A DNA stretch of 64,000 nucleotides from Perspicuibacillus lycopersici (GCF_025660475.1 NZ_JAOUSF010000003.1:434001-498000); one strand, 5' to 3'; counted from the stretch's first letter, positions 15,941-26,245 are shown. Notes: a model not told the origin generated them from the sequence alone. Made by a program: numbers and translations.

Positions 15941-17734
15941 TTATTTCGTTAATTCTAGAAATTCTTCTACATCTTCAATGCAAAGATTTACTGCACTTTC
16001 CCAGAAATCACGTTTTGTCAAATCAACATTTAAGTGTTTTTTCGCAAGGTCTTCCACTGTCATTGATGCAGTATCCTTTAATAGTGCAATATATTTTTCT
16101 TCATAGCCCTTCCCTTCTCCAAGTGCTCTCGCGTAGATTCCTAGAGAGAATAAATATCCAAATGTATACGGGAAGTTATAGAACGGGGTGCCTGTAATGT
16201 AAAAATGCAATTTTGATGCCCAAAACATTGGATGGTATTGATCTAATGCATCACAATATGCTTCTTTTTGAGCAGCCTCCATTAATTGATTAAGTCTTTC
16301 CGCACTTACTAAACTAGTTTTTCGCTCTTCATAAAAGCTTGTTTCAAATAAAAAGCGGGCATGAATATTCATAAAAAATGCGGTCGAACGCTGAATTTTA
16401 TCTTCTAATAAGGCAATTTTCTCTTCCTGTGATTTTGCCTGCTTCACGCTAGCATCCGCTACAATCATTTCAGCAAATGTAGAGGCAGTTTCTGCAACAT
16501 TCATTGCATAGCCTTTGTTCATTGGATGAACATCTAGCATTGCATAGGAATGGAAGGCATGCCCTAATTCATGGGCTAATGTCGAAACGTTAGATGGGGT
16601 GCCAGAATAGGTCATAAAAATACGAGATTGTTTACTTTCTGGGAAGGATGTACAAAAACCTCCTGGACGTTTTCCATCTCTGTCCTCTGCTTCAATCCAA
16701 CGATTTTCAAATGCCATTTGTGCAAAAGCAGGTAGTTTTTCTCCGAAGCGACCAAATTGTTCGAGAATAAATTCCGCTCCTTCTTGATATGGAATCTTTG
16801 TTTCTGTATCTGCTAACGGTGCACCGATATCAAACCAGGAAAGCTTTTCTAAGCCTAATAGCTTTGCTTTACGATTCAAATAATCAACAAATGGCTGTTT
16901 ATTATCACGAATAACTGTCCACATCGTATCCAATGTTTCCTTCGTCATTCGGTTAATCGTTAATGGCTCTTTCAGAACATCCTCCCATCCCCGTTGTTTA
17001 TATACATTTAGGCGGAAGCCTGCTAAATGGTTTAATGTTGCTGCAAAATAGTCTGCCTTATCTTGCCAAGTTTCTTCCCATTTACTAAATACTTGGGCAC
17101 GGACATTGCGGTCAGGGCTAGATAATTTATTAGATGCTTGCCCTGCAGAAAGGAGTTTTTCTTCTCCATTTTCCGAAAAAGGTATTTTAATATTTTTTAC
17201 AATTGTATTATAAAATTGACCCCAGCCATGATATCCATCAACACTTAATGAACTAATCACAGCTTCTTCTTCCTTAGATCTTTTTTCACTTGCACGGACG
17301 CGTCTTTCGTTTAGTGCAAAAGCTAACGGACTGAGTAAATCTGTGGATAGTAGCTGCTCCCAGACAACATCATCTATATTTTTTAGTTTTTCGTCCAATT
17401 GAATTAAAGCCTTTTGAAACACAGCGCTTAATTGTGTTACTTGGCCCCTCAATTTGTTCGCTTGTTTGTCATGCATATTCTGTGCTTCTAGGCAGCTTGC
17501 AAAAGCACCCGCTTGTCTAATTTTATAACCAACCGCTTGAAATTCATCAATTAATTGATTGAAAGCTTCACTGTCTGCTGCACTTGAAGGAGGCTGCCAA
17601 TTTTCAACATTTGCTAGAAATTGGTGCAGTTTTCCTTCTGTTACTTGTAAATGCACTTGAAACTCTGGAGAGTTACTACCTCCCGGAAATATGGTATCTA
17701 AATCCCAAGTATCTGTATATGTAATAGTAGTCAA
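15941..17734 (-). CDS. pepF: Oligoendopeptidase F (M3 family)
   Basis: A 597-residue cytoplasmic zinc metallopeptidase that degrades oligopeptides of roughly 7-17 residues. The zinc-binding HELGH is at residues 388-392 (LAHELGHAFHSYAM), with the downstream glutamate in the NVAETASTFAEM segment, as in the M3B family. Length is typical for pepF. It stands alone as a single gene with its own terminator; the ATG at 17734 is preceded by GGAGG. Confidence 0.94.
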   Translation of the reverse strand: MTTITYTDTWDLDTIFPGGSNSPEFQVHLQVTEGKLHQFLANVENWQPPSSAADSEAFNQLIDEFQAVGYKIRQAGAFASCLEAQNMHDKQANKLRGQVTQLSAVFQKALIQLDEKLKNIDDVVWEQLLSTDLLSPLAFALNERRVRASEKRSKEEEAVISSLSVDGYHGWGQFYNTIVKNIKIPFSENGEEKLLSAGQASNKLSSPDRNVRAQVFSKWEETWQDKADYFAATLNHLAGFRLNVYKQRGWEDVLKEPLTINRMTKETLDTMWTVIRDNKQPFVDYLNRKAKLLGLEKLSWFDIGAPLADTETKIPYQEGAEFILEQFGRFGEKLPAFAQMAFENRWIEAEDRDGKRPGGFCTSFPESKQSRIFMTYSGTPSNVSTLAHELGHAFHSYAMLDVHPMNKGYAMNVAETASTFAEMIVADASVKQAKSQEEKIALLEDKIQRSTAFFMNIHARFLFETSFYEERKTSLVSAERLNQLMEAAQKEAYCDALDQYHPMFWASKLHFYITGTPFYNFPYTFGYLFSLGIYARALGEGKGYEEKYIALLKDTASMTVEDLAKKHLNVDLTKRDFWESAVNLCIEDVEEFLELTK

Positions 17735-17967
17735 ATCATTTCCTCCTTTCAGCTATTATTTTTATTATAATATGATTTTTCACAAACTTCTATAATTATT
17801 CAAAAAATTTAGCTTCTCAAATAAAATGTAGGTACTTCTAATGTGAATTTTACTTTCCATTATTTTCTTGTAAATAAAAAATTCCGGACAGACACATTTT
17901 CCTAAAATTCCACATACGTATTACTTATAGGCAATGTATTGATGTTTGCTAGAGGTGAGGTGTGTCC

Positions 17968-18693
17968 ATGTCAGGAATCTTATCAGCACTTAGTATTCTT
18001 TTTAAAGAGCTTGTATTTTTGGTCTCCTACGTAAAGAACAATGCCTTTCCACAACCTCTTACCCAGAGTGAAGAAAAGAAATATTTACGGCGGATGGCAG
18101 AGGGCGATATGGAAGCAAGAAATTTGCTGATTGAGCATAATTTACGTCTCGTTGCCCATATCGTCAAAAAGTTCGAGAATACCGGGGAGGATCAAGAGGA
18201 TTTAATTTCTATAGGTACAATCGGACTAATTAAAGCAATTGAAAGCTTTTCAGAAGGGAAAGGGACAAAGCTCGCTACATATGCTGCAAGATGTATAGAG
18301 AATGAGATCCTTATGCATTTGCGAGCATTAAAAAAGACAAAAAAGGATGTTTCCTTACACGACCCAATAGGGCAGGATAAAGAAGGTAATGAAATAAGTT
18401 TAATCGATGTATTAAAATCAGAATCCGAAGATGTAATTGATACCATTCAGTTAAATATGGAATTAGAAAAGGTGAAGGAATACATCGGGGTATTAGATGA
18501 ACGAGAAAAAGAAGTTATTATCGGCAGATTTGGTCTTGATTTAAAGAAAGAGAAGACACAAAGAGAGATTGCAAAAGAATTAGGAATATCACGAAGCTAT
18601 GTCTCTAGAATTGAAAAACGTGCTTTAATGAAAATGTTCCATGAATTTTATCGCGCAGAAAAAGAAAAGAAAAATCGACAAAATGAAAGTTAA
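17968..18693 (+). CDS. sigK: Pro-sigma-K, late mother-cell sigma factor
   Basis: A 241-residue sigma-70 family factor that directs late mother-cell gene expression in sporulation. The first 20 residues (ending FLVS) are the pro-sequence that SpoIVFB removes; the mature form would start YVKNNAFPQ, as in B. subtilis. Region 2 ([55 protein letters not shown]) and region 4 ([24 protein letters not shown]) are intact. The gene is continuous, with no skin element. The ATG at 17968 has GAGGTGAGGTG in front; a GTG six bases earlier is too near that site. Confidence 0.97.
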   Translation: MSGILSALSILFKELVFLVSYVKNNAFPQPLTQSEEKKYLRRMAEGDMEARNLLIEHNLRLVAHIVKKFENTGEDQEDLISIGTIGLIKAIESFSEGKGTKLATYAARCIENEILMHLRALKKTKKDVSLHDPIGQDKEGNEISLIDVLKSESEDVIDTIQLNMELEKVKEYIGVLDEREKEVIIGRFGLDLKKEKTQREIAKELGISRSYVSRIEKRALMKMFHEFYRAEKEKKNRQNES

Positions 18694-18694
18694 A

Positions 18695-18728
18695 AAAGTC
18701 GGGATGACTTACTATCCCGACTTTATTT
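18695..18728. terminator. Bidirectional terminator sigK/yrhC
   Basis: AAAGTCGGGAT pairs with ATCCCGACTTT around an 8-base loop, with flanking A- and T-rich runs. It starts two bases after the sigK stop and ends at the stop codon of the convergent yrhC. Confidence 0.85.
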
Positions 18729-18981
18729 ATTGTAGATGATGATTTTCCTCTGCTTCCAACTCTACTAATTTACGATGACATTGTACAGAAAAGTAACGGA
18801 AAATATAGGCAAATCCGATGAAAACTAATGTCGTAACAATCATCAGTAAAGTTTCCTGCAACGATTGGTCATTTCCCTTTATTAAAATTCCGATATACAA
18901 AAACGTACTGACTGCTATTAATATATGGGAGAAATTTTTATAATCGATTTCTTTTCCTTGTAAGTTTTTTATTTCCTTCAT
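18727..18981 (-). CDS. yrhC: YrhC-like membrane protein
   Basis: An 84-residue protein with two membrane segments (about 20-35 and 45-63) separated by a short polar stretch. It resembles B. subtilis YrhC, of unknown function, which is encoded at the end of the mtnN-mccA-mccB-yrhC cluster. The ATG at 18981 has AGGTGA five bases upstream; a GTG at 18990 has no site. Here mtnN follows directly on the same strand and the intervening mccA and mccB are missing. Confidence 0.75.
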   Translation of the reverse strand: MKEIKNLQGKEIDYKNFSHILIAVSTFLYIGILIKGNDQSLQETLLMIVTTLVFIGFAYIFRYFSVQCHRKLVELEAEENHHLQ

Positions 18982-19082
18982 TCTACTCACCTACTATTAT
19001 ATGAACTTATTGCATGCTACTAGATTATCATAAAACGATCATGGATAGAGAATGTAAATAAACGTAGAACTGGAAAAAAGAG

Positions 19083-19115
19083 GATACAAAAAAGACAACC
19101 ATCACCGGTTGTCTT
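19083..19115 (-). terminator. Terminator of mtnN
   Basis: AAGACAACC and GGTTGTCTT form a 9-bp perfect stem with a 6-base loop and, on the minus strand, a following T-run. It lies 27 bp past the mtnN stop. Confidence 0.85.
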
Positions 19116-19141
19116 CTCCATACAAACAAACGAAATAAATT

Positions 19142-19834
19142 TTATAATTGGTTAATGATCGCCATCACTAATTTTGCAGAGTTTACTGCTGCTGTTTCCA
19201 AATATTGTTCAAAAGAGATATTCGATTCTTTACCAGCAATATCTGATAATGAACGAATAATAACAAACGGAACACCAAACTGATAGGCAACCTGTGCAAT
19301 TGCAGCAGCTTCCATTTCCACTGCCTGTAAATTAGTAAATCTTTTACCGATTGCTTGGACACGTTCTGGATCACTCATAAACGAATCGCCTGTTGCAATT
19401 AATCCTTTGACCGTTTGCACTTCAGAAATTTCCTTCGCACTTCGCACGGCTATTTCCTGTAACTTTTCATCCGCTACATATGCTGGAGGCATTTGTGGAA
19501 CTTGCCCATATTCATACCCAAATACAGTTGCATCGACATCATGATGACGCACTTCTGTTGAAATAACAATATCGCCAACTTTCAAATCTGGATGAAGCCC
19601 ACCAGCAGAACCAGTATTTATTACAACATCTGGTTTATATTTTTCTAATAAAATGGATGTTGACATTGCTGCATTTACTTTTCCAATACCTGATTTCAAT
19701 AATACAACATCCTTATTATTCATTGTTCCTGAGGTGAATTCGGAGTTGGCAATTGTTTCCACCTGCTGATTTTTAATCTCATTTCGTAAAATAGTAACTT
19801 CTTCTTCCATTGCTCCGATAATTGCAATCTTCAT
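19142..19834 (-). CDS. mtnN: MTA/SAH nucleosidase
   Basis: A 230-residue enzyme that removes adenine from 5'-methylthioadenosine and S-adenosylhomocysteine, clearing by-products of SAM use. The IGAMEEEV start (first catalytic Glu), the NTGSAGGL loop, the [11 protein letters not shown] segment and the catalytic Asp in RSLSDIA are all present. AGGAG precedes the ATG. It lies 14 bp downstream of yrrS. In B. subtilis it sits among cysteine-salvage genes (yrrT, mccA, mccB) that are absent here. Confidence 0.97.
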   Translation of the reverse strand: MKIAIIGAMEEEVTILRNEIKNQQVETIANSEFTSGTMNNKDVVLLKSGIGKVNAAMSTSILLEKYKPDVVINTGSAGGLHPDLKVGDIVISTEVRHHDVDATVFGYEYGQVPQMPPAYVADEKLQEIAVRSAKEISEVQTVKGLIATGDSFMSDPERVQAIGKRFTNLQAVEMEAAAIAQVAYQFGVPFVIIRSLSDIAGKESNISFEQYLETAAVNSAKLVMAIINQL

Positions 19835-19848
19835 TTTCGTGCTCCTAA

Positions 19849-20592
19849 CTATTTTTTATCATTTTCTTTTAAATAATCTAGCTTCACTGGTTTCCAGCCT
19901 TGGCCATCATACCACTGTAAATATACACGATATGTTTGCGATTGATCTTTCGGCGAAATCGTTGCGATTACATCCCGATTAGGAACTTCCCCGCGTTCTA
20001 GCCACCAAACTGTCATATTATCCGCACTTACACCTGTAGCATATGCAATTGCTTTTTCCATTTCTTTTCTATCTGTTGTGCCTTCATCATATTGTGTAGT
20101 ATGTTCACCTGTTTGGACGGTTCCGACAGGCTTCCAAGCGGAATTAACAATTGATTGCGATACATTTGGATCATTCGAGGTTTCTGTTATGATTTCACCT
20201 TCTTCAGAAGCTAGTTCGTCTTCAGCAGCAGAGTCTTCCTCTGTTACATCTTCTTCTCCAGCAGTTGCCCCTTCTTCCTGGTCAATCTCATCAATAGCTC
20301 CATTTTCCGGATTGTCAGATGCATTTTCTGTGCCCTCCGATTGATCAGTGGAATCTACTTGCTCCCCATTTTCATCTGTATTTGATAGTGATTGACTATT
20401 TTCACCCTCTTGCACCGTTTTCGCTGCTTGCCTATCCTCATCATGTGTTCCAAACAAAATATATCCGCCGACCATAACTAATAAAATAAATACAATTCCA
20501 ATTAATATATTTAATATAAAATTTGTTTTTTTACGTTTTGAATGTTGTTCCACTCGAGAACGGCGAACCGGCGGGTAATAATTATTTGCCAT
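19849..20592 (-). CDS. yrrS: YrrS family protein (DUF1510)
   Basis: A 247-residue protein with a short cytoplasmic basic N-terminus ([13 protein letters not shown]), one membrane segment (about 24-47), a long acidic, low-complexity extracellular linker (about 55-140, rich in Glu, Asp, Ser and Thr) and a folded C-terminal DUF1510 domain that begins near [12 protein letters not shown]. The function is unknown. It sits just downstream of pbpI, as in B. subtilis, which suggests a role in cell-wall synthesis or sporulation; that is inference. Confidence 0.9.
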   Translation of the reverse strand: MANNYYPPVRRSRVEQHSKRKKTNFILNILIGIVFILLVMVGGYILFGTHDEDRQAAKTVQEGENSQSLSNTDENGEQVDSTDQSEGTENASDNPENGAIDEIDQEEGATAGEEDVTEEDSAAEDELASEEGEIITETSNDPNVSQSIVNSAWKPVGTVQTGEHTTQYDEGTTDRKEMEKAIAYATGVSADNMTVWWLERGEVPNRDVIATISPKDQSQTYRVYLQWYDGQGWKPVKLDYLKENDKK

Positions 20593-20718
20593 AAGTTATT
20601 CCTCCCCATTGTATTTCTCTAACTGTTCTTTAAATATTATTCAATGAATTAACCGTCATGTACAGTAAAAATTACATGACGATTCTTTTACAATATATTA
20701 CATCCAAAGTAACGATTT

Positions 20719-22470
20719 TTATTGGTGATCATATTGATATAAATAGTTTACCATATCTTGATAAATTGGGGTTACTGAACCTTCTTCTGATGGTACATCT
20801 AATTTTACAATTGCCATTGCATATTTCGGCTTGTCAAAAGGAAAATACCCAACAAACCACTTATTTTCATATTGCATATCCTCTTTTTGATAGGTTTGTG
20901 CAGTTCCGGATTTACCGGCAACGTCATAAGGGAGATTTTGCATTAATCTTCCTGTTCCATTTTCATTTACAACCACTTCGCGAAGCAATTGTTGTAGCTT
21001 CATCGCTGTATATGGTGATATTTCGTCCCCACCTAACGATTCCTGTGGAAAAGAATAAAGTGTCGAACCATTTTTATATTCAATAGAGGATACTGCACGA
21101 ACCATTTCTTTCTTTCCGCCTCTAGCTATCGTTGCCATCATATTAGCAGCTCCCAACGGGGTAATTCGAACATTATATTGTCCAATTCCCGTTTGGGCAA
21201 CGAAATTCGCATCTGAACGTTCTTCGTTTGTTAAAAACACTTGACCTTTTTCTTCATCTGCAAGTTGATGAAAGTCTTTAAAGTGAAAAACATCCCCAGA
21301 CCAACCGACATTATCCATTAATCCTAATTTACTTGCATACGTTTCAATAATTGTTTCATCCTTTTCCATTAATTCTTGCGCAAGCGTTCCAAATGTGTAA
21401 TTACAGCTTACAGCAAAGCTATCCGTAAAATTCAATGGTCCATGGTCATATACTTTGTCCTCCGTACCACGTATCGTTTTACTACAATCGAACACACGGT
21501 CTGGATTGTTTAAACTGTTATCAATAGCAGCTGCAGCAATTACTGTTTTAAACACGGAACCCGGAATTTGGGCTGTTACCATCAAATTTTTTGCCCCATC
21601 ATTTGCATACGGGTCTTTTTCATCGATATTCGGACGTGATACGAGGGCAAGAATGGAATTAGTTTCAATATCTAGTAATACTATTCCACCTTTACTTATT
21701 TTATGCTTGTCTGCTATTTTTTCTGCCTCATTTTGTATTTCCATATCAATAGTAGTATTAATTTTTACTGGGTAAAACGGATTGGAGGGATCTACATACT
21801 TCACATCGATGCCAAATAATGGACCACCTTTGCCATCGACATGGTACACAAGCTTCGTATTTTCTTCCTGTAATAAAAATTCGTCAAAGCTTTTTTGTAA
21901 CCCGGTGATCCCAATTAATGTATTCAGCGGGATATCTTTATCTGGATAGCGCTCCTTTAGCTGCTCGGGATTCTCCCCTAAAATGCCAATCAACTGGGCA
22001 GCTGGCGTTGTTTTCCGCTCAAATTGCTTATGGACAGCAAAAACTCCCGGAATTTGTAGCTCATTGATTGCTTCCATTTGTTCATCTGTTAGCTGAATTG
22101 GGTTTTTCCCACCTAAAACAAACGGCTCCTTCGAAGTTTCTAATGCGGCTGTAATTTCTTTCGTAGGAACTCCGATAATGTTCGCTAATTGTTCCACGTC
22201 CCAATTCATATTTTTAAGAAATGGAAATAAAACAAGTGATGGCACTGTTTCATACGTTAACGGTTTGTCGTTCCGATCATAAAACTTTCCTCTCCCATTA
22301 TCAAGAATCATTTCTTGTGAACGTTGTGCCACACTCGCCTCTATTAAATTTATATCTCTATCTGAAAAACTTTTCGTTTCCATTAATTGTATTTGTACTA
22401 ATCGAATAATTAAAATTGCAATTCCTATTAAAATAAATACTGCCAATCTCTGTACTCTTTTTCGAATCAT
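20719..22470 (-). CDS. pbpI: Penicillin-binding protein, class B (PbpI/YrrR)
   Basis: A 583-residue monofunctional transpeptidase that cross-links peptidoglycan outside the membrane. An N-terminal anchor (about 9-28) is followed by a PBP dimerisation domain and the transpeptidase domain with the active-site tetrad SVFK at 305-308, SCN at 355-357 and KSGT at 520-523. The gene precedes yrrS and follows greA as in B. subtilis, where the product is made during sporulation. All catalytic motifs are intact. Confidence 0.93.
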   Translation of the reverse strand: MIRKRVQRLAVFILIGIAILIIRLVQIQLMETKSFSDRDINLIEASVAQRSQEMILDNGRGKFYDRNDKPLTYETVPSLVLFPFLKNMNWDVEQLANIIGVPTKEITAALETSKEPFVLGGKNPIQLTDEQMEAINELQIPGVFAVHKQFERKTTPAAQLIGILGENPEQLKERYPDKDIPLNTLIGITGLQKSFDEFLLQEENTKLVYHVDGKGGPLFGIDVKYVDPSNPFYPVKINTTIDMEIQNEAEKIADKHKISKGGIVLLDIETNSILALVSRPNIDEKDPYANDGAKNLMVTAQIPGSVFKTVIAAAAIDNSLNNPDRVFDCSKTIRGTEDKVYDHGPLNFTDSFAVSCNYTFGTLAQELMEKDETIIETYASKLGLMDNVGWSGDVFHFKDFHQLADEEKGQVFLTNEERSDANFVAQTGIGQYNVRITPLGAANMMATIARGGKKEMVRAVSSIEYKNGSTLYSFPQESLGGDEISPYTAMKLQQLLREVVVNENGTGRLMQNLPYDVAGKSGTAQTYQKEDMQYENKWFVGYFPFDKPKYAMAIVKLDVPSEEGSVTPIYQDMVNYLYQYDHQ

Positions 22471-22540
22471 TTCCCTTCACCCCTTACCATTGTTGACGAT
22501 ATCAGGGGCTTTTAATCGTGTAGTTTTGCGAGAATATTGC

Positions 22541-22620
22541 AAAAAAAATACCACAGTCACTACAATGCTTCCCCAACAAAAGATTTTAACTATCCATTGG
22601 CTGCATCATGTGACTGTGGT
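22541..22620 (-). terminator. Terminator of greA
   Basis: CCACAGTCAC at 22551-22560 pairs with its complement at 22610-22619 across a roughly 50-base loop, and on the minus strand is followed by an eight-T run. It lies between greA and pbpI and should separate the two units. Confidence 0.7.
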
Positions 22621-22637
22621 TATTATTCAATATGTAT

Positions 22638-23114
22638 TTATTTTACTGCTACAATTTTCACGGAAATTTCTCCACCTGGAGTTTGAACATTCACTTTATC
22701 TCCAATTTTTTTGCCCATTAAGCTTTTCGCGATTGGAGAATCATTCGAAATTTTTCCTTCAAATGGATCTGCTTCTGCACTACCTACAATTGTATAGGAT
22801 TCTTCTTCACCATCTGGTAATTCAATAAAAGTTACCGTTTTTCCTAATGTGACAGTATCAGAATTAGCAGTATCATCTTCAATAATTACCGCATTGCGAA
22901 TCATTTTTTCTAAAAGCGCAATTCTTCCCTCAACAAAGGCTTGTTCCTCTTTTGCAGAATCATACTCTGAGTTTTCAGATAAATCACCGAAGCTTCGAGC
23001 AATTTTTATTCGTTCTACAACTTCTTTACGTTTAACCGTTTTCAGTTGTTCTAATTCTAATTCTATTTTTTCTTTTCCTTCTTTTGTCATTGGATATTGT
23101 TTTTCAGCCACCAT
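22638..23114 (-). CDS. greA: Transcription elongation factor GreA
   Basis: A 158-residue factor that enters the secondary channel of RNA polymerase and triggers cleavage of backtracked RNA. The N-terminal coiled coil carries [18 protein letters not shown] with the acidic tip residues, and the C-terminal FKBP-like domain has [13 protein letters not shown] and [18 protein letters not shown]. Of two adjacent ATGs (23117 and 23114) the second gives the usual start; AAGGAG lies just upstream. A frame open to 23165 is not supported. Confidence 0.97.
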   Translation of the reverse strand: MVAEKQYPMTKEGKEKIELELEQLKTVKRKEVVERIKIARSFGDLSENSEYDSAKEEQAFVEGRIALLEKMIRNAVIIEDDTANSDTVTLGKTVTFIELPDGEEESYTIVGSAEADPFEGKISNDSPIAKSLMGKKIGDKVNVQTPGGEISVKIVAVK

Positions 23115-23290
23115 CATATTCCACTCCTTCTTATTTTCTTCCGTTTCCTTCTGTTTAATACTCACTATGAACTAGTATTTGTTCATAGTGAGAGGTTCAT
23201 TGGTAATGATTTATTTAACTGGTACTAAACGAAACGGATTATAATTTATAATAAATGAAAGTATTCATTACAATTATTTATGATATTGTG

Positions 23291-23926
23291 TCACAAAAAT
23301 GACTTTTGTTCAAGAATAGTTTGAATTTTAGTTACCATTAAGTCAATCGCAACCGCATTTTTCCCACCTTCAGGAATAATTACGTCTGCATATCGCTTCG
23401 TTGGCTCAATAAACTGATTATGCATCGGTCTAACTACAGATACATATTGATCGATAACAGAGTCCATCGAACGTCCACGTTCCTTCGTATCACGAAGTAA
23501 TCGTCTAATAATTCGTAAGTCAGCATCAGTATCAACAAATAGTTTAATATCCATTAAATTGCGCAATCTTTCATCTTCTAATACTAATATACCTTCTAAA
23601 ATGATAACTTTTTTTGGTTCAACTGGAATTACATCTTTCGAACGCGTATGAATGGTGTAATCATATACTGGTTTTTCAATCGGTTTATATTGCTGTAACT
23701 GTTCTATATGGGAAATTAATAAATCATTATCAAAAGCAAGTGGGTGATCATAATTTGTTTGCAATCTTTCCTCAAATGATTTTTCGCTTTGATCTTTATA
23801 ATAAGCATCTTGCTCAATCATTACAATCGATTGCTCTCCGAAGCGTTCACATATAGATCTTGTTACACTCGTTTTGCCTGATCCTGATCCGCCAGCTACC
23901 CCTATAACTACAGGTCTTGGCTGCAT
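23291..23926 (-). CDS. udk: Uridine kinase
   Basis: A 211-residue P-loop kinase that phosphorylates uridine and cytidine in pyrimidine salvage. The Walker A motif [13 protein letters not shown] is at about 9-21, followed by EQDAYYKD, the NYDHPLAFD substrate motif, and the lid [15 protein letters not shown] precedes the ATG. It lies between trmR and greA; B. subtilis has the U32 peptidase genes trhP1 and trhP2 just upstream of udk, and these are missing here. Confidence 0.97.
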   Translation of the reverse strand: MQPRPVVIGVAGGSGSGKTSVTRSICERFGEQSIVMIEQDAYYKDQSEKSFEERLQTNYDHPLAFDNDLLISHIEQLQQYKPIEKPVYDYTIHTRSKDVIPVEPKKVIILEGILVLEDERLRNLMDIKLFVDTDADLRIIRRLLRDTKERGRSMDSVIDQYVSVVRPMHNQFIEPTKRYADVIIPEGGKNAVAIDLMVTKIQTILEQKSFL

Positions 23927-23958
23927 ACTCGTTCTCCTTTCAAGTTGTACTATTACAT

Positions 23959-24594
23959 CTATTTTTTTATACTAATCGCCATTCCATCACCAACAGGTAA
24001 AATTACTGTTTGATAGGCTTGGTTAGTAATTAGCCAATGATTGTATTGGTCTATTTTCTTCGCTAAATTCGCTAATCTTTTGTTTTCATATTGTCCATTA
24101 TACACAAATCCCCGGAATAAAACATTATCGGTAATAATCACATGGGATTCTGCCATATACGGCTCAAATGCTTCAAAAAATCGCTGATACTGACCTTTAG
24201 CTGCATCAATAAACATACAATCAAACGGTGCATATGCTGCCACCTGATCTACAAGGTCAAATGCGTCCCCTTCTAATAGGACAATTTGATCTGCTTTATT
24301 TGCCTGATTAATAAATTTTTTCGCATCCGAAATGCGTTTTTCATCACGTTCAACGGTGACAATTTTGGCATCTGTTCGGCTAGCCATTCGCAAAGCAGAA
24401 TAGCCAATCGCAGCACCAATTTCTAAAATAGCTTTTGGCTTGTACAATTGTAAAAGCAAAAGCAATGTTTCCATACTATATGGGTCCATAATCGGCACAT
24501 GCTCTTCTTTGGCATATTGTTCCATTTCTTCAAATAGAGGAGACCGTTTAGGGATTTTTTCATACAAATAATCCAATAATTTTTCATTCATCAT
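23959..24594 (-). CDS. trmR: tRNA 5-hydroxyuridine methyltransferase TrmR (YrrM)
   Basis: A 211-residue class I SAM-dependent O-methyltransferase. The cofactor motif is [15 protein letters not shown], with [10 protein letters not shown] and ITDNVLFRG supplying the metal/SAM-site acidic residues typical of the COMT-like family. B. subtilis YrrM (TrmR) methylates 5-hydroxyuridine at the wobble position of several tRNAs to 5-methoxyuridine. The gene lies between mltG and udk, the same context. The hydroxylation genes trhP1/trhP2 that normally follow are absent locally. Start ATG at 24594 or 24591. Confidence 0.88.
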   Translation of the reverse strand: MMNEKLLDYLYEKIPKRSPLFEEMEQYAKEEHVPIMDPYSMETLLLLLQLYKPKAILEIGAAIGYSALRMASRTDAKIVTVERDEKRISDAKKFINQANKADQIVLLEGDAFDLVDQVAAYAPFDCMFIDAAKGQYQRFFEAFEPYMAESHVIITDNVLFRGFVYNGQYENKRLANLAKKIDQYNHWLITNQAYQTVILPVGDGMAISIKK

Positions 24595-24644
24595 CGAGTT
24601 GGAATCTCCTTCAATGAAAATACATACAAAAACACTCTATATTC

Positions 24645-24699
24645 ATGAAAAAAGAGTCATTATAAAGGACATATTTAGAAAATAGGTCCTTTTAATGAC
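24645..24699 (-). terminator. Terminator of mltG
   Basis: On the minus strand GTCATTAAAAGGAC pairs with GTCCTTTATAATGAC (one bulge) around a 15-base loop, followed by TCTTTTTTC. It lies 84 bp beyond the mltG stop, ahead of trmR. Confidence 0.75.
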
Positions 24700-24782
24700 A
24701 CTTGTACCAGTAAAAAACACTTGAATTATTTTACCATAAAGGAAATAAAAAAGCGATATTTTATCAAAATGTATTGTGAAAA

Positions 24783-25907
24783 TTAGTTCCCGATATATTC
24801 ATCATATTTTTTATTATGCTCTTCTAGCGTCTCTGAAAATAATACATCGCCAGAGTCGGTTGCTAAGAAATAATAGAACTTAGTGTTTTTCGGATATAGT
24901 GTTGCTTCAAACGAGCTTTCCCCTGCATTTGCAATTGGACCAGGAGGTAAGCCTTGGATGACATACGTATTGTATGGATCATCAATTTCGTAGTCTGTGA
25001 AGTATAAACGATCCTTATGCTCTCCATATGCATAAATTACTGTAGGATCCGTTTGAAGTGGCATGCCAATATCCATCCGATTGTAAAATACACTTGCGAT
25101 CGTTTTTCGATCGGTATCTTCCGTTGCTTCTTCCTCAATAAGTGATGACATTGTTAAAAAGGTATGAACGGTCATCTTTTTATTCTTAATATCCGGCATA
25201 TATTTAGCTACGATGGAATCTGTCTTTTCAATCATCGGCTCAAAAATTTCTTCAATTGCAGGCTTTTCCTCCACATAAGAATAAGTAGCAGGGAATAAAT
25301 ATCCTTCTAACGGGTATTTAATATTTTCCTGGAATACTTCATCGGTAAGCAGATTTGGATATTTATCAATCATGGACTGAATAAATTTTTCATCATTTAA
25401 GGTGTTCATTAATTCTGTTTCAGAATAGCCAGTTGCTTTTGACACTATTGCTACTATTTCCTTCAAATTTAATCCTTCTGGTACGGTAATTGCTATTTTT
25501 GCATCCTTGTATACCTTCCCGGTTTTTAAGCTTTGAATGATTTCATCTAAGGTCATCGAAGGTGATAATGCGTATGTTCCTGCTTGAAATTCGGCTTCAT
25601 TTTTAAATTTCACGTAATATTTAAATACCTTTGCATCTTTGATTACGTGCTTGTCCTCTAAAATATTTGCGATTGTAGAGATTCCTGAGCCTAGTGGTAT
25701 TTCTACCGATATATCTTTATTGCTATTAGCATCTACAGGTTTTAATGCAGCACTAATATACAAATACGTACCCGTTAGTATTCCGGAAACTAACAAGAAG
25801 AGAACAATTGTCGTGATAAAAACAATCCGACGGGTAATTTTTGCTTCTTTATATTTTTCTTCTAATATTTGTTGTTTCATTTGATTCTGCTTATCTTTAT
25901 TCCCCAT
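24783..25907 (-). CDS. mltG: Endolytic murein transglycosylase MltG (YrrL)
   Basis: A 374-residue membrane-anchored lytic transglycosylase that cuts nascent glycan strands and so sets their length. It has a cytoplasmic, Lys/Gln-rich N-terminus, one membrane segment (about 26-50), a LysM-like region (about 65-130) and the YceG catalytic domain. The catalytic Glu lies in SLIEEEATEDTDRKTIASVF, followed by FYNRMDIGMPLQTDPTVIYA, and the end has the conserved GLPPGPIANAG. AAAGGAG precedes the ATG. Confidence 0.95.
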   Translation of the reverse strand: MGNKDKQNQMKQQILEEKYKEAKITRRIVFITTIVLFLLVSGILTGTYLYISAALKPVDANSNKDISVEIPLGSGISTIANILEDKHVIKDAKVFKYYVKFKNEAEFQAGTYALSPSMTLDEIIQSLKTGKVYKDAKIAITVPEGLNLKEIVAIVSKATGYSETELMNTLNDEKFIQSMIDKYPNLLTDEVFQENIKYPLEGYLFPATYSYVEEKPAIEEIFEPMIEKTDSIVAKYMPDIKNKKMTVHTFLTMSSLIEEEATEDTDRKTIASVFYNRMDIGMPLQTDPTVIYAYGEHKDRLYFTDYEIDDPYNTYVIQGLPPGPIANAGESSFEATLYPKNTKFYYFLATDSGDVLFSETLEEHNKKYDEYIGN

Positions 25908-26245
25908 TAATATCTCCTTTCATAGGAAGAAAGTACGAATGAATGATTTATCGACAAAAAAAATCCTTTTCTGCACCATTATACTATATCATACCTAAAT
26001 GGCGGAAACTATTTGTTGTTATTTTGCAAAAAATACAAAATCCTATTTATTGCTTACGATAGGAATATAACCTGAAGATGGAAATATGTAAATGACTCGT
26101 TCTAATCATTATAACTTCCTTATAATGCGTTCAATGTGATTGTTTCCATGAATAAAAAGAAGTATTACGACCTAAAAAAAACTGACTGGAAGGCGCGTAT
26201 TTCTACATGCCCTCCGTCAGTTTTTTATTTTATGATTCGATGATT
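25908..26245. other. Intergenic region mltG-yrzB
   Basis: 338 bp between two minus-strand genes. The yrzB terminator occupies 26174-26228. The rest is AT-rich, probably contains the mltG promoter, and shows no open frame or other element I can name. Confidence 0.5.
26174..26228. terminator. Terminator of yrzB
   Basis: A strong hairpin, with AAAAACTGAC...GGC pairing to GCC...GTCAGTTTTTT around a 14-base loop, has long A- and T-runs on both sides. It lies 18 bp past the yrzB stop and would stop transcription in both directions. Confidence 0.9.
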
